DNA of 64,000 nt, from contig NZ_JABWGX010000017.1 of NCBI RefSeq assembly GCF_021730435.1, forward strand, positions 49,393-113,392, read 5' to 3'. The translations under genes and the position numbers were made by a program. Source of the DNA: Xanthobacter agilis. Its GTDB lineage: Bacteria > Pseudomonadota > Alphaproteobacteria > Rhizobiales > Xanthobacteraceae. Shown here piece by piece: positions 51,193-59,929 of this stretch; the first letter of the stretch is position 1, and the number at the start of each line of letters is the position of its first letter. Below the pieces are notes generated by a model. That model was not told where the DNA came from. It searched no databases and saw only the letters and a list, made by a program, of their open reading frames with translations.

Positions 51193-52167
51193 ATGTTCAT
51201 CATGCGCAAGGCAAGCCGCGACGATGGCGCGGACGATGCGCCCGCCGCGCCGGCGGACGACGGCGCGGCGCGTCCCGGCGCGCGGGACCTGTCCTTTCTG
51301 CGCGCCATGGTGGATCGGCGCCTCGGCCTTCTGGTGCCGTCGACGGCGCTGCATCCGGCGGCGCTGCACGCGGCCATGCGGCACATTCTTTTGGCCCCCG
51401 GCAAGCGGCTGCGGCCGCTGCTCGCCCTGTCGGCGGCCTTGCAGCTCGGCGTCAGCGAGCATGCGGTGCTCGATTTCGGCTGCGCGGTGGAAATGATCCA
51501 CGCCGCCTCCCTCATCATGGATGACCTGCCGTGCATGGACGACGCCGCCCTGCGCCGCGCCCAGCCCACCACCCATGTCGCATTCGGGGAGGATGTGGCT
51601 CTGCTGGCCGCCATCGCGCTGCTGTCGCGGGCGTTCGGGGTGGCGGCGGATGCGCCCGGCGTGAGCGCGCCGGTTCGGCTCGACGCGGTGGCGCGGCTGT
51701 CGATGGCGGTCGGCTCGCTGGGCCTGTGCGGCGGCCAGTTCGATGATCTGCGGCCTGCCGCCGGGCGGCCGGCGCGGGCCACCGAGGAGGTGAACCGGCG
51801 CAAGACCGGCGTCCTGTTCACCCTCACCGCCGAGATCGCCGGCCGGGTGGCGGACGCCAGCGCGGCCCGCATGGCGGACCTTGCCGCCTTCGCCGCCCAT
51901 GTGGGACGCGCCTACCAGATCCTGGACGACCTGCTCGACGCCACCGCGTCCCGCGACGCCCTGGGCAAGGACGTGGGGCAGGACGCGGGCAAGGCCACCC
52001 TCATCGCCGCCCTCGGCGCCCCGCAGGCGCGCGCGCTGCTCGACACGCATCTGGCGCGGGCGGCCGAGGCGTCCCATCGGATCGGCCCCAATGACGAGGG
52101 GCACCAGCCGCTGCTGCTGTTCCTCGACGCCGCCTTCGGCGACCTGACGCGGCACCACGCGCCGTGA
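51193..52167 (+). CDS. crtE: Geranylgeranyl diphosphate synthase
   Basis: A 324-residue trans-prenyltransferase. First Asp motif DDLPCMDD at about residue 110 with the Met/Ile-rich MIHAASLIM before it, second motif DDLLD at about 245, and KRLRPLL and GGQFDD between. It makes GGPP from IPP and allylic diphosphates. The N-terminal 30 residues are low-complexity. It overlaps the ABC ATPase start by 4 nt (52164-52167), so crtE and the transporter are translationally coupled. Confidence 0.93.
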   Translation: MFIMRKASRDDGADDAPAAPADDGAARPGARDLSFLRAMVDRRLGLLVPSTALHPAALHAAMRHILLAPGKRLRPLLALSAALQLGVSEHAVLDFGCAVEMIHAASLIMDDLPCMDDAALRRAQPTTHVAFGEDVALLAAIALLSRAFGVAADAPGVSAPVRLDAVARLSMAVGSLGLCGGQFDDLRPAAGRPARATEEVNRRKTGVLFTLTAEIAGRVADASAARMADLAAFAAHVGRAYQILDDLLDATASRDALGKDVGQDAGKATLIAALGAPQARALLDTHLARAAEASHRIGPNDEGHQPLLLFLDAAFGDLTRHHAP

Positions 52168-53159
52168 GCCCCTCCCACCTGCATCTCGTGGCGGCCCCGG
52201 CGCCACCGCAAGCCGGAGCGCCGACCGCCATCGCCAGCGCGCCGCCGCCGCTGGCGATCGAGGGCCTCGACGCCGGCTATGGCCGCACCCCGGTGCTGCA
52301 CGCGCTGAGCCTGACGGTCCCGGCCGGCTGCGTCACCGCGCTTGTGGGACCGAACGGCGCCGGCAAATCCACGCTGATCCGCGCCATCTGCGGCCGTCTC
52401 GCGGTCAAGGCGGGCGCGATCGCCATCTGTGGCCTCCCCGCCGACACCGCCGAGGCGCGCGGGAAGATCGGCCTTGCCCCCCAGGACATCGCCCTTTACC
52501 GCGCCCTCACCATCGCCGAAAATCTCGCCGTGTTCGCCGAGCTGTCGGGGCTCAGTCCCTCGGATGGCCGCTTGCGGGTGGCGCAGGTGCTGGAGCGCAC
52601 CGGAACGGCGGCCCGGCAGGACGAGCGCATCGATCGCCTGTCCGGCGGCTGGCAGCGGCGCGCCAACCTCGCCGCCGCCCTCATGGGCGCGCCGCGCCTG
52701 CTGCTGCTCGATGAACCCACGGCGGGGGTGGACGCTTCGGCCCGCGAGGCGCTCGCGGTCCTGGTCCGCGCCCTCGCGCACGATGGCCTGGCGGTGCTGC
52801 TCGTCACCCACGATTTCGAGTTCGCGGAACAGGTGGCCGATCGCGCCGCCATCCTCATGGGCGGGCACATGGCGCTCGAAGGCCCGCTTGCGGATCTCCT
52901 CGGCCAGCGCTTCGCCCATCGGCGCGCGGTGGAGATCACCTTCGCCGCCCCGCCGCCGGCATTGCGGGCGGAGCTGCTGGCCAGCCTCGGCCTCGCGACG
53001 GAGGGCGCGACCGCGCGCGGCCTCATCTCCGATTCCCCGCGCGCGGTGAGCACGCTGCTGGCGCGGCTGGACACCCTCGGCCTGCCGCCGCGCACCCTCA
53101 CTCTGAAGACGCCGGGCCTTCCCGCCCTCTATGATGCCGTGACATCGGCGGGGGTGTGA
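52164..53159 (+). CDS. ABC transporter ATP-binding protein in the crt operon
   Basis: A 331-residue ATPase. Walker A GPNGAGKS at about 63-70, Q-loop APQDIALYRALT, signature LSGGWQRR at about 159, Walker B LLLLDEP and the H-loop LLVTHD. The C-terminal 100 residues form an extra domain seen in ABC-2 exporter ATPases (drug or lipid-linked export). GTG start overlapping crtE by 4 nt; its own stop overlaps the permease start by 1 nt. The substrate is unknown; location suggests a carotenoid or carotenoid glycoside, or a related lipid. Confidence 0.9.
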   Translation: MSPSHLHLVAAPAPPQAGAPTAIASAPPPLAIEGLDAGYGRTPVLHALSLTVPAGCVTALVGPNGAGKSTLIRAICGRLAVKAGAIAICGLPADTAEARGKIGLAPQDIALYRALTIAENLAVFAELSGLSPSDGRLRVAQVLERTGTAARQDERIDRLSGGWQRRANLAAALMGAPRLLLLDEPTAGVDASAREALAVLVRALAHDGLAVLLVTHDFEFAEQVADRAAILMGGHMALEGPLADLLGQRFAHRRAVEITFAAPPPALRAELLASLGLATEGATARGLISDSPRAVSTLLARLDTLGLPPRTLTLKTPGLPALYDAVTSAGV

Positions 53160-54358
53160 TGGGCGCGATCATGGGCGCCATGGCGCTGACGCTGCTGCGC
53201 GACCGGGGCGCGCTGGCGATGACGTTCGTGCTCCCGCCGCTGCTGTTCCTGCTGTTCGCGGCCATCTTCTCCGGTGCCGGAGGCGATGCCGGCGCGCTGA
53301 AGGTGGCCGCCGCGCGGCTCACCCCGGCGCCCGCCGCCGAAGCATTCCTCGATGCCCTCGCCGCCGCCCCCGACACGACGCTGCGGCTCGTCACCGGCGC
53401 GGATGCCGCGGCGCGGGTGGAAGCCCAGGTGCGGGATGGCCGCGCCGACGTGGGCCTGCTGGTGCGCGACGACCCCGGCATCGTCACCCCGGCATCCCCC
53501 CTCGTCATCGTCGCCGATCCGGGACGGGCGGTGGCGGCGGCCCTGCTGATGGCCCGGATCCAGACGCTGTTCACCACGGTTCTGCCGGGCATGGCGCTGT
53601 CGCGTGTGGCGGGGCAGGTTCAGGTGCTGGTCGGCCCGTTCTCTCCCGAACAGGCGCGGCGCCTGAAAGAGGCCGTCGCCCGCGCCCCCGAGCTGGTGGC
53701 CGGCGGCGGCGCCGAGCTGATGGCGCGCCAGAGCGTGGAACCGGCGCAGGGGCAGCCGGCGGTTACCTATTACGCGGGGGCGATCGCCCTGCTGTTCCTG
53801 TTGTTCAGCGCCGTGCAGGGGGCCGCCAGCCTGGTGGAGGAGCGGCGCAGCGGCGTGTTCGACCGCATCCTGATGACGCGAGGCGGCATCGGCGCTCTGG
53901 TGGCGGGCAAATTCGCCTTCCTGCTGTTGCAGGGGCTCGCCCTGCTGGCGGTGCTGTTCGCGGTGGCGCAGCTCGTCTATGGCGTGGACGCGGCCGGGCA
54001 CCTTTGGTCCTGGCTGGTGGTCTCGGTGGCTGCCGCCGCTGCCGCCGCCGGGGTGGCGCTGCCGCTGGCCGCCGCCAGCCGCACCCGCCAGCAGGCGCAG
54101 ACGCTGTCCACCTTCGTGGTGCTGCTGCTCTCCGCCGTCGGCGGCTCCATGGCACCGCGCTTCCTGATGCCGGAATGGCTCCAGCGCCTGGGTGACCTCA
54201 CCCCCACCGCCTGGGGGATCGAGGCCTATCAGGATGCCTTGTGGCGCGGCGCCCCCCTCGACACCCTGCTGCCGGCGCTGGCGGTGCTGCTGGCCTATGG
54301 CGCGGCGGGCGCGCTCCTGTCGTTCTGGCTGCTGCGCCGGGCGGCGCGGCTGGGATAG
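53159..54358 (+). CDS. ABC-2 type transporter permease in the crt operon
   Basis: A 399-residue permease of the ABC-2/YhgE-like type. One N-terminal TM (LAMTFVLPPLLFLLFAAIF) is followed by a large periplasmic loop (about residues 40-210) and five C-terminal helices (GAIALLFLLFSAVQGAA, FAFLLLQGLALLAVLFAV, LWSWLVVSVAAAAAAAGVALPLA, LSTFVVLLLSAVGGSMAPRF, LAVLLAYGAAGALLSFWLL). The VEERRSGVFDRILMTRG coupling segment contacts the ATPase. It is in one transcript between crtE and crtZ. A homodimer with two ATPases is expected. Confidence 0.9.
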   Translation: MGAIMGAMALTLLRDRGALAMTFVLPPLLFLLFAAIFSGAGGDAGALKVAAARLTPAPAAEAFLDALAAAPDTTLRLVTGADAAARVEAQVRDGRADVGLLVRDDPGIVTPASPLVIVADPGRAVAAALLMARIQTLFTTVLPGMALSRVAGQVQVLVGPFSPEQARRLKEAVARAPELVAGGGAELMARQSVEPAQGQPAVTYYAGAIALLFLLFSAVQGAASLVEERRSGVFDRILMTRGGIGALVAGKFAFLLLQGLALLAVLFAVAQLVYGVDAAGHLWSWLVVSVAAAAAAAGVALPLAAASRTRQQAQTLSTFVVLLLSAVGGSMAPRFLMPEWLQRLGDLTPTAWGIEAYQDALWRGAPLDTLLPALAVLLAYGAAGALLSFWLLRRAARLG

Positions 54359-54458
54359 GGGCGACATGCGCCATGCCTCGACCCGCGTTTTGACTTTCGC
54401 CATGGTGCCGGCGCCCGGTCGCGCCTAAAACGTCAGAACCTCCGAGGGAAAAGCCGCC

Positions 54459-54953
54459 ATGGGCTTCGCCATCAACCTTTTGATCGTGCTTCTGACCGTG
54501 GCCGCCATGGAGGGCGTCGCCTGGTGGGCGCACAAATATGTCATGCATGGGTTCGGCTGGGGCTGGCACAAATCCCACCACGAGCCGCGCACCGGCCTGT
54601 TCGAGCGCAACGATCTTTATGCCCTGTTCTTCGCCGCCATCGCCATCGCGCTCATCTTCATCGGCCGCCATGGGGCCCCGGTGCTGTGGGTGGGGGTGGG
54701 CATGACGGCCTATGGCGCGCTCTATTTCGTGGCCCATGACGGCATCGCCCACCAGCGCTGGCCATTCCAGTTCGTGCCACGCCGGGGCTACCTGAAACGG
54801 CTGGTGCAGGCCCACCGGCTGCATCATGCGGTGGACGGCAAGGACGGCTGCGTGTCCTTCGGCTTCCTTTACGCCCCCCCGGTGCCGGCCCTGAAGGCGC
54901 GCCTGAAGGCCCTGCACGGCCCCGCCCTGAAGTCCACGCCCCCGGCAGAATGA
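54459..54953 (+). CDS. crtZ: Beta-carotene 3-hydroxylase (CrtZ)
   Basis: A 164-residue membrane di-iron hydroxylase that converts beta-carotene to zeaxanthin. The His clusters are complete: HKYVMH, HKSHH, HDGIAHQRW and HRLHH. Four helices flank them. The length matches bacterial CrtZ. It is the last plus-strand gene of the cluster, 100 bp after the permease. Confidence 0.95.
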   Translation: MGFAINLLIVLLTVAAMEGVAWWAHKYVMHGFGWGWHKSHHEPRTGLFERNDLYALFFAAIAIALIFIGRHGAPVLWVGVGMTAYGALYFVAHDGIAHQRWPFQFVPRRGYLKRLVQAHRLHHAVDGKDGCVSFGFLYAPPVPALKARLKALHGPALKSTPPAE

Positions 54954-55237
54954 CCCCAAGCGGGTGAGCGCATCACGCACGGGCCTTCGGGGCATCCCGT
55001 TCCCTGCGCCGGCGCGCGCGACCGGCACGGCGCGAAAGCCGAAGCCGACAGGAAAAAAGGCGCGCACGGCGCCGCACCCTTCGGCGCGCGGAACCGGTCC
55101 GTGTGCCACCGGCTCCCATCGGCCCGACGGGATCACCTCGAAGCCCGGCACCCGGCCGGCTGAAGGCGCGGTGGACAAAGGGCCTGCGCGGATATCTCCC
55201 CCTTTGGAGCTGGTCCCCTGTGGTGCTGGCCTCATGT
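54954..55237. other. Gap after crtZ
   Basis: 284 bp of GC-rich sequence with no convincing frame and no T-run hairpin. It leads into the crtX-like fragment. Confidence 0.4.
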
Positions 55238-55505
55238 GGAGATGGCGCACCCGATCCGCTCCGCCGCGCCGCCGCCGTGCCCGGCCATATCCGCCGCCGG
55301 ACGACGGGCGGTCGCGCGATCGCGGGGGCTGAGCAGGCTGTCCAGCGCCCACGTCAGCCGGGCCGGTACCGGCCCCCCGCCCGGCGGCACCCCCTCGGCC
55401 ACGCCGGCACAGGTGAGGCGGGCCACGGTGGCCGGCGGCCATGGGCCGCGCCACCCCGGCGGCCACGGCAGCGCGCGCCGAAGTCACACCGCCATGAGGC
55501 ACGCG
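55238..55505 (-). pseudogene. Decayed fragment of a second crtX (glycosyltransferase C-terminus)
   Basis: On the minus strand this stretch matches the 3' end of the intact crtX (about 56245-56530) at DNA and protein level: [16 protein letters not shown].., RLTWALDSLLSPRDR and ARRPAADMAGHGGGA against ARLAFAGVAEVVPAGR, RLTRALEGVLREPRY and ARRLAADMAGHGGVA. Upstream, similarity continues over the NTVLDALAAGVPLVALP region but with deletions. It covers the last 80-90 residues only and lacks a start. It is a duplicate remnant, not a working gene. Confidence 0.8.
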
Positions 55506-55645
55506 AAACGCTCCCCCTCACCGCTGCGCCAATCGGCTTGCCGCGCAAGATGATCGGGCAACGGGTCGTCGCGCTGTAACGTGGAGAGCCATCCCCCACG
55601 CCGACAGGGTCCGTCCGCGCCGATCGGGCTCAAACGCCGCCCGCT

Positions 55646-56101
55646 CCAGCCACCGGAACAGCGAACAGGGCGCCGTGCCCCCGCCGCCCCGGCTCGACGC
55701 TGGCGGGGGCGCCCTCCCCGTTTCCGCTTGCCACCCGCGCGCGTCGCGGCACGAGGGCTTGGACCTGCACACTGGTCTTCACCGCCCCTGAGAATGCCCC
55801 CCAGCCACCGGAACAGCGAACAGGGCGACGCGCCCCCGCCGCCCCGGCTCGACGCTGGCGGGGGCACCCTCCCCGTTTCCGCTTGCCACCCGCGCGCGTC
55901 GCGGCACGAGGGCTTGGACCTGCGCACCGGTCTTCACCGCCCCTGAGGACGCTCCCGAGCCACCGCCACCCGCCAGCGACCCCGCTCCAGCCACCGGAAC
56001 GGCGAACAGGGCGCCGCACCCCCGCCGCCCCGGCTCGACGCTGGCGCTCGGGTACCCTCCCCATTCCCGCCCGCTCGCGTCGCGGCACGACGGCGTGGCC
56101 T
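55646..56101. repeat. Three-unit long tandem repeat next to crtX
   Basis: Units begin at CCAGCCACCGGAACAGCGAA at 55646, 55801 and 55987 (spacings 155 and 186; the third is GCCACCGGAACGGCG and partly diverged). Each holds CCCCCGCCGCCCCGGCTCG and GCGTCGCGGCACGA. Units 1 and 2 are nearly identical for 150 bp. The periods are not multiples of three, so the frames that span them are chance. The unit has no hairpin or gene I recognise. Confidence 0.92.
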
Positions 56102-56211
56102 GCGCGAACGGCGCCAGCGGGAGCACCCCGGCCGTGCGGCCCCGAGCTCCATCCATCCGTTCCGCCCCTGCCACCAGGGCTTCGGAAGACCCCATCTCCC
56201 CGCCCCGGTCT

Positions 56212-57477
56212 TCACGGCCCGCGCGGATGCCCTCGGCCGACCGCGGCCTCGATCCGGTCCGCTGCGTCAGCGACGCCGCCATGCCCGGCCATGTCGGCCG
56301 CCAGACGACGGGCGGCCGCGCGATAACGGGGTTCGCGCAGCACGCCTTCCAGCGCCCGCGTCAGGCGGCCGGCGCCGGCGCGCCCGGCGGGCACCACCTC
56401 GGCCACGCCGGCAAAGGCAAGGCGGGCGGCGGTGGCCGGCTGCTCGAAGGCGATGGGCAGCGCCACCAGCGGCACCCCGGCGGCCAGGGCATCGAGCACG
56501 GTATTCATGCCGCAATGGAGCACCGCCGCCGCGCACTGCCGCAGAACCGCCCGCTGCGGCACGAACGCATGGACCTCGGCCACCGGGGCCAGCCGCGCCG
56601 CCTCGGCCGCCGAGAGCAGCCCGCCATGGGCGATGAGCAGCCGCGCCCCGCAGAGCGCCGCCGCCCGCGCCACCTTGGCGAACAGGTCGCCCCGCGCCCC
56701 CTGGAGGGTGCCGAGGGAGCAGAACACCAAAGGTCGCCCGTCCGCGCACGGCGGCGTCCAGGGCAAGGCGGCGATGTCCTCGCCGTCGCGCCAGGGCGCG
56801 CCGTAATGGAAGCTGGCGGGCAGCTCCAGGCGCGGAAAATCAAGCCCCGCCGGCATCTGGGCCACGGTCAGCAGCGGCGAGAAGCCCTGGTCGGCGTTGG
56901 GGTCGAGGCCGAAGGCGGCGCCGTGGCGCGCCAGCACCCGGCGCATGGGCGTCATCAGAAGATCGGTGACCCGATAGCCGCCCCGGTTGCGCACCCGCCC
57001 GCGCTCGGACGGATCGTAGGGCCAGGGCACGAATGGCGGCGGCACGCCGCGCTCGCGGTTGAGCGGCAGCGCGGTGGCGGTGGACACCGCCGGCAGTCCC
57101 AGATGCCGCGCCACCAGCACCCCCGCCGCCTCGGTCTGGTCGGCGATCACCGCCTCGGCGCCGATGGCCGCCAGCGCGCCCGGCAGGTCGCGGCACAGCA
57201 TGTCGGTGATCCCCGCCGTCGCCCGCAGCATGGCGAGAAAGCCGAACAGGCCGCCGGGATGAGCGAGACGATCGAGATAGGCCCCAAGCGCGCCCGGCGG
57301 GTGGCTCGCCGGCCCCACCGCCGCGAAGCGCGCGTCTCGCCCCTCCACCAGGGCGGCGGCATCGGCCATGTGCGCGAACGTCACCTCGTGCCCGCGCCGG
57401 CCCAGCTCCCGCGCCAGGACCAGCAGCGGGTTGTAATGGCCCGGCAGGGGTGGCGCGACGACGGCGAAATGGGTCAT
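56212..57477 (-). CDS. crtX: Carotenoid (zeaxanthin) glycosyltransferase
   Basis: A 421-residue GT1-family glycosyltransferase. N-terminus MTHFAVVAPPLPGHYNPLLVLARELGRRGHEVTFAHMADAA is the acceptor domain; the nucleotide-sugar domain has VFCSLGTLQGARGDLF, HAFVPQRAVLRQCAAAVLHCGMNTVLDALAAGVPLVALPIAFEQP. It glycosylates the zeaxanthin hydroxyls. Xanthobacter pigment is reported as zeaxanthin dirhamnoside, so a rhamnosyl donor is possible here, but sequence alone does not say. The ATG at 57477 overlaps the crtB stop by 4 nt. A decayed copy of its 3' end lies 1 kb downstream. Confidence 0.9.
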   Translation of the reverse strand: MTHFAVVAPPLPGHYNPLLVLARELGRRGHEVTFAHMADAAALVEGRDARFAAVGPASHPPGALGAYLDRLAHPGGLFGFLAMLRATAGITDMLCRDLPGALAAIGAEAVIADQTEAAGVLVARHLGLPAVSTATALPLNRERGVPPPFVPWPYDPSERGRVRNRGGYRVTDLLMTPMRRVLARHGAAFGLDPNADQGFSPLLTVAQMPAGLDFPRLELPASFHYGAPWRDGEDIAALPWTPPCADGRPLVFCSLGTLQGARGDLFAKVARAAALCGARLLIAHGGLLSAAEAARLAPVAEVHAFVPQRAVLRQCAAAVLHCGMNTVLDALAAGVPLVALPIAFEQPATAARLAFAGVAEVVPAGRAGAGRLTRALEGVLREPRYRAAARRLAADMAGHGGVADAADRIEAAVGRGHPRGP

Positions 57478-58409
57478 CGCGGCCGGGTCCACAACTCCGC
57501 CGGCCGCGCCGGGGCGGGGGCGGTGAAGCGCGAGCCCACCGCCACCGCGACCCCGCCCGCGAGCAGGCCCAGCTTCTGCATCCGGCTGGTGGACACCCGC
57601 CCGTCCCAGGCGGCGGCGCCGCGCGCCCGCACGCCGCTGCCGATGGCCCGGTAGACGGCCCGCGCCGTGGCGACGGCGGCGGCCGAGCGCAACGGCAGCG
57701 CGCGGATGCCGATCCGCGCCTGATCGTAATAGGGCTCCGCCGCGTCCAGCAACCGCGCCACCACGCGGGCCACGGCCGCCCGCCGGGCCGGGTCCGCCAC
57801 CGCGCCCGCCTCCACCCCTTCCGCCGCCAGAAGGTCGGCCGGCAGGTAGAGGCGGCAAAGGCCGGCATCCTCGATCACGTCGCGGCTGATGTTGGTGAGC
57901 TGGAAGGCGAGCCCCAGGTCGCACGCCCGGTCGAGCACATGCTCGTCCTTCACCCCCATGATGAGGGCCATCATCACCCCCACCACGCCGGCCACATGGT
58001 AGCAATAGCCCAGGGTGTCATCGAGCGTGCCATAGCGCCGGCCCTCCACGTCCATGCGGAAGCCGGCCAGAAGGTCCATGGGCAGGCGCGCGGGAATGGC
58101 ATGGCGCGCCATCACCTCGGCCAAGGCGACAAAGGCCGGATGGGAGCCCGGCTGGCCACGGCAGGCCCGCGCCGTCTCCTCCTGGAGCGCGTCGAGCCGC
58201 GCCTGCGGCGTGGCGGCGGAGGCGACGCGCCCATGCCCCAGCACCTGCCCGTCCACCACGTCGTCGCAATGGCGGCACCAAGCATAGAGCATCACCGCGT
58301 CGGCGCGGGTGCGCGGATCGAACAGGCGGGCGGCGGTGGCGAAGCTCTTGGAGCCCTGGGCGATGGCCGCCTCGCTGGCGCCGAGCACGCTGCTGGCGGG
58401 CGCGCTCAC
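57474..58409 (-). CDS. crtB: Phytoene synthase
   Basis: A 311-residue squalene/phytoene synthase that joins two GGPP to 15-cis-phytoene. Motifs: GSKSFATAARLF, YAWCRHCDDVVDG (first Asp site), RYGTLDDTLGYCYHVAGVVG and LAFQLTNISRDVIEDAGLCRLYLP (second Asp site). The GTG start at 58409 overlaps the crtI stop by 4 nt. Part of crtYIBX. Confidence 0.95.
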   Translation of the reverse strand: MSAPASSVLGASEAAIAQGSKSFATAARLFDPRTRADAVMLYAWCRHCDDVVDGQVLGHGRVASAATPQARLDALQEETARACRGQPGSHPAFVALAEVMARHAIPARLPMDLLAGFRMDVEGRRYGTLDDTLGYCYHVAGVVGVMMALIMGVKDEHVLDRACDLGLAFQLTNISRDVIEDAGLCRLYLPADLLAAEGVEAGAVADPARRAAVARVVARLLDAAEPYYDQARIGIRALPLRSAAAVATARAVYRAIGSGVRARGAAAWDGRVSTSRMQKLGLLAGGVAVAVGSRFTAPAPARPAELWTRPR

Positions 58410-59929
58410 GGACGCGACGCCCCGTCGGCGGCGAGATCGGCCAGGATCAGCCCCGCGGTCGCCTTGGCCGAGCCCACCACGCCCGGCACCCCCGCCCCCG
58501 GATGGGTGCCGGCGCCGGTGAAATAGAGGTTGGGGATGCGGTCGTCGCGATTGTGCGGCCGGAACCAGGCCGACTGGGTCAGGATCGGCTCGATGGAGAA
58601 GGCCGAACCATGGTGGGCATTCAGCTCGTCGCGGAAGCCGAACGGGGTGAGCATGCGCGTGGTGACGAGGCTCTCGCGCAGGCCCGGCAGCAGGCGCTGC
58701 TCCAGGTGGGCGAGGATGCGGTCGCGGTAGAGCGGGCCGATCCGCCCCCAGTCGAGGGGGGCCTTGCCCAGGTGCGGCACCGGCGAGAGCACATAGAAGG
58801 CGGTGCATCCGGCCGGCGCGAGGCTCGGGTCGGTGACGCTCGGCGCATGGACATAGAGCGAGAAATCCGCCGCCAGCCCCGGCCCCCTGAAGATGTCCCG
58901 GACCAGCCCGCGATAGCGCGGGCCGAACAGCACCGTGTGCTGGGCCAGGTTGCTCCAGGTGCGCCGCGCCCCGAAATAGGTGACGAACAGGCTCATGGAG
59001 TGCCGCTTGCCAGCGAGCCGCGCCCCCTCCTGCCGGCCGCGCGCGGTGTTGCGCAGCAGCGTGCCGTAGGTGTGCACCACATCCGCATTGGAGGCGACGA
59101 GGTCGCACGGCACCCGCTCCCCGCCCTTCAGCCGCACGGCGCAGGCGCGGCCCTCCTCCACCTCCACCTCGTCCACCGGGGTCGAGAGGCGAACCTGTCC
59201 ACCCAGTTCCTCGAACAGGCGCACCATGGCCTTCACCAGCGCGCCGGTGCCGCCGCGCGGAAAGAACACGCCCCATTTGCGCTCCAGCGCATGGATGAGC
59301 GCATAGATGGAGGAGGTGGCGAAGGGGTTGCCCCCCACCAGCAGCGAGTGAAACGAAAACGCCTGCCGCAGGTGCGGCTCGCAGATGAAGCGCGCCACCA
59401 TGGAATAGACCGAGCGCCACGCCTGTAGGCGCAGCAGCTGGGGCGCGGCCTTGATCATGTCGCTGAAATGGAGGAAGGGCACCGCGCCGAGCTTCAGATA
59501 GCCCTCCTCGAACACCTCCTGGGAATAGGCCAGGAAGCGACGATAGCCCTCGACGTCCTGCGGCGCGAAGCGGCGGATCTGCGCATCCAGCGCGTCCTGA
59601 TCGTTCACATAGTCGAACGCGCGCCCGTCCCGCCACATCAGCCGGTAGAAGGGCGAGACCGGCATCAGCTCCACATAGTCGGCGAGCCGGCGCCCCGCGG
59701 CCTCGAACACATCCTCAAGGCAGGTGGGATCGGTGATGACGGTGGGCCCGCCATCGAAGGTGAAGCCGCGATCCTCGTAGACATAGGCGCGGCCGCCGGG
59801 CTTGTCGCGTTTCTCATAGAGGGTAGTGGCGAGGCCCGCCGCCTGCAGACGGATCGCGAGGGCGAGCCCGCCGAAGCCGGCGCCGATGACCGCGGCGGTG
59901 CGAGGGGGACGTATGGCATCGAGCATCAT
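58406..59929 (-). CDS. crtI: Phytoene desaturase (lycopene-forming)
   Basis: A 507-residue FAD enzyme. The N-terminal dinucleotide fold is AAVIGAGFGGLALAIRLQAAG and KPGGRAYVYED; FDGGPTVI follows, and the C-terminal signature is NLYFTGAGTHPGAGVPGVVGSAK. It introduces the desaturations that turn phytoene into lycopene. The ATG at 59929 overlaps the crtY stop by 4 nt. Length is typical. Confidence 0.96.
   Translation of the reverse strand: MMLDAIRPPRTAAVIGAGFGGLALAIRLQAAGLATTLYEKRDKPGGRAYVYEDRGFTFDGGPTVITDPTCLEDVFEAAGRRLADYVELMPVSPFYRLMWRDGRAFDYVNDQDALDAQIRRFAPQDVEGYRRFLAYSQEVFEEGYLKLGAVPFLHFSDMIKAAPQLLRLQAWRSVYSMVARFICEPHLRQAFSFHSLLVGGNPFATSSIYALIHALERKWGVFFPRGGTGALVKAMVRLFEELGGQVRLSTPVDEVEVEEGRACAVRLKGGERVPCDLVASNADVVHTYGTLLRNTARGRQEGARLAGKRHSMSLFVTYFGARRTWSNLAQHTVLFGPRYRGLVRDIFRGPGLAADFSLYVHAPSVTDPSLAPAGCTAFYVLSPVPHLGKAPLDWGRIGPLYRDRILAHLEQRLLPGLRESLVTTRMLTPFGFRDELNAHHGSAFSIEPILTQSAWFRPHNRDDRIPNLYFTGAGTHPGAGVPGVVGSAKATAGLILADLAADGASRP

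Noticed and set aside
55630..56088. 152-codon frame across the long repeats
   Set aside because: Repeat periods of 155 and 186 bp do not keep one frame, and the unit would have to encode different peptides.
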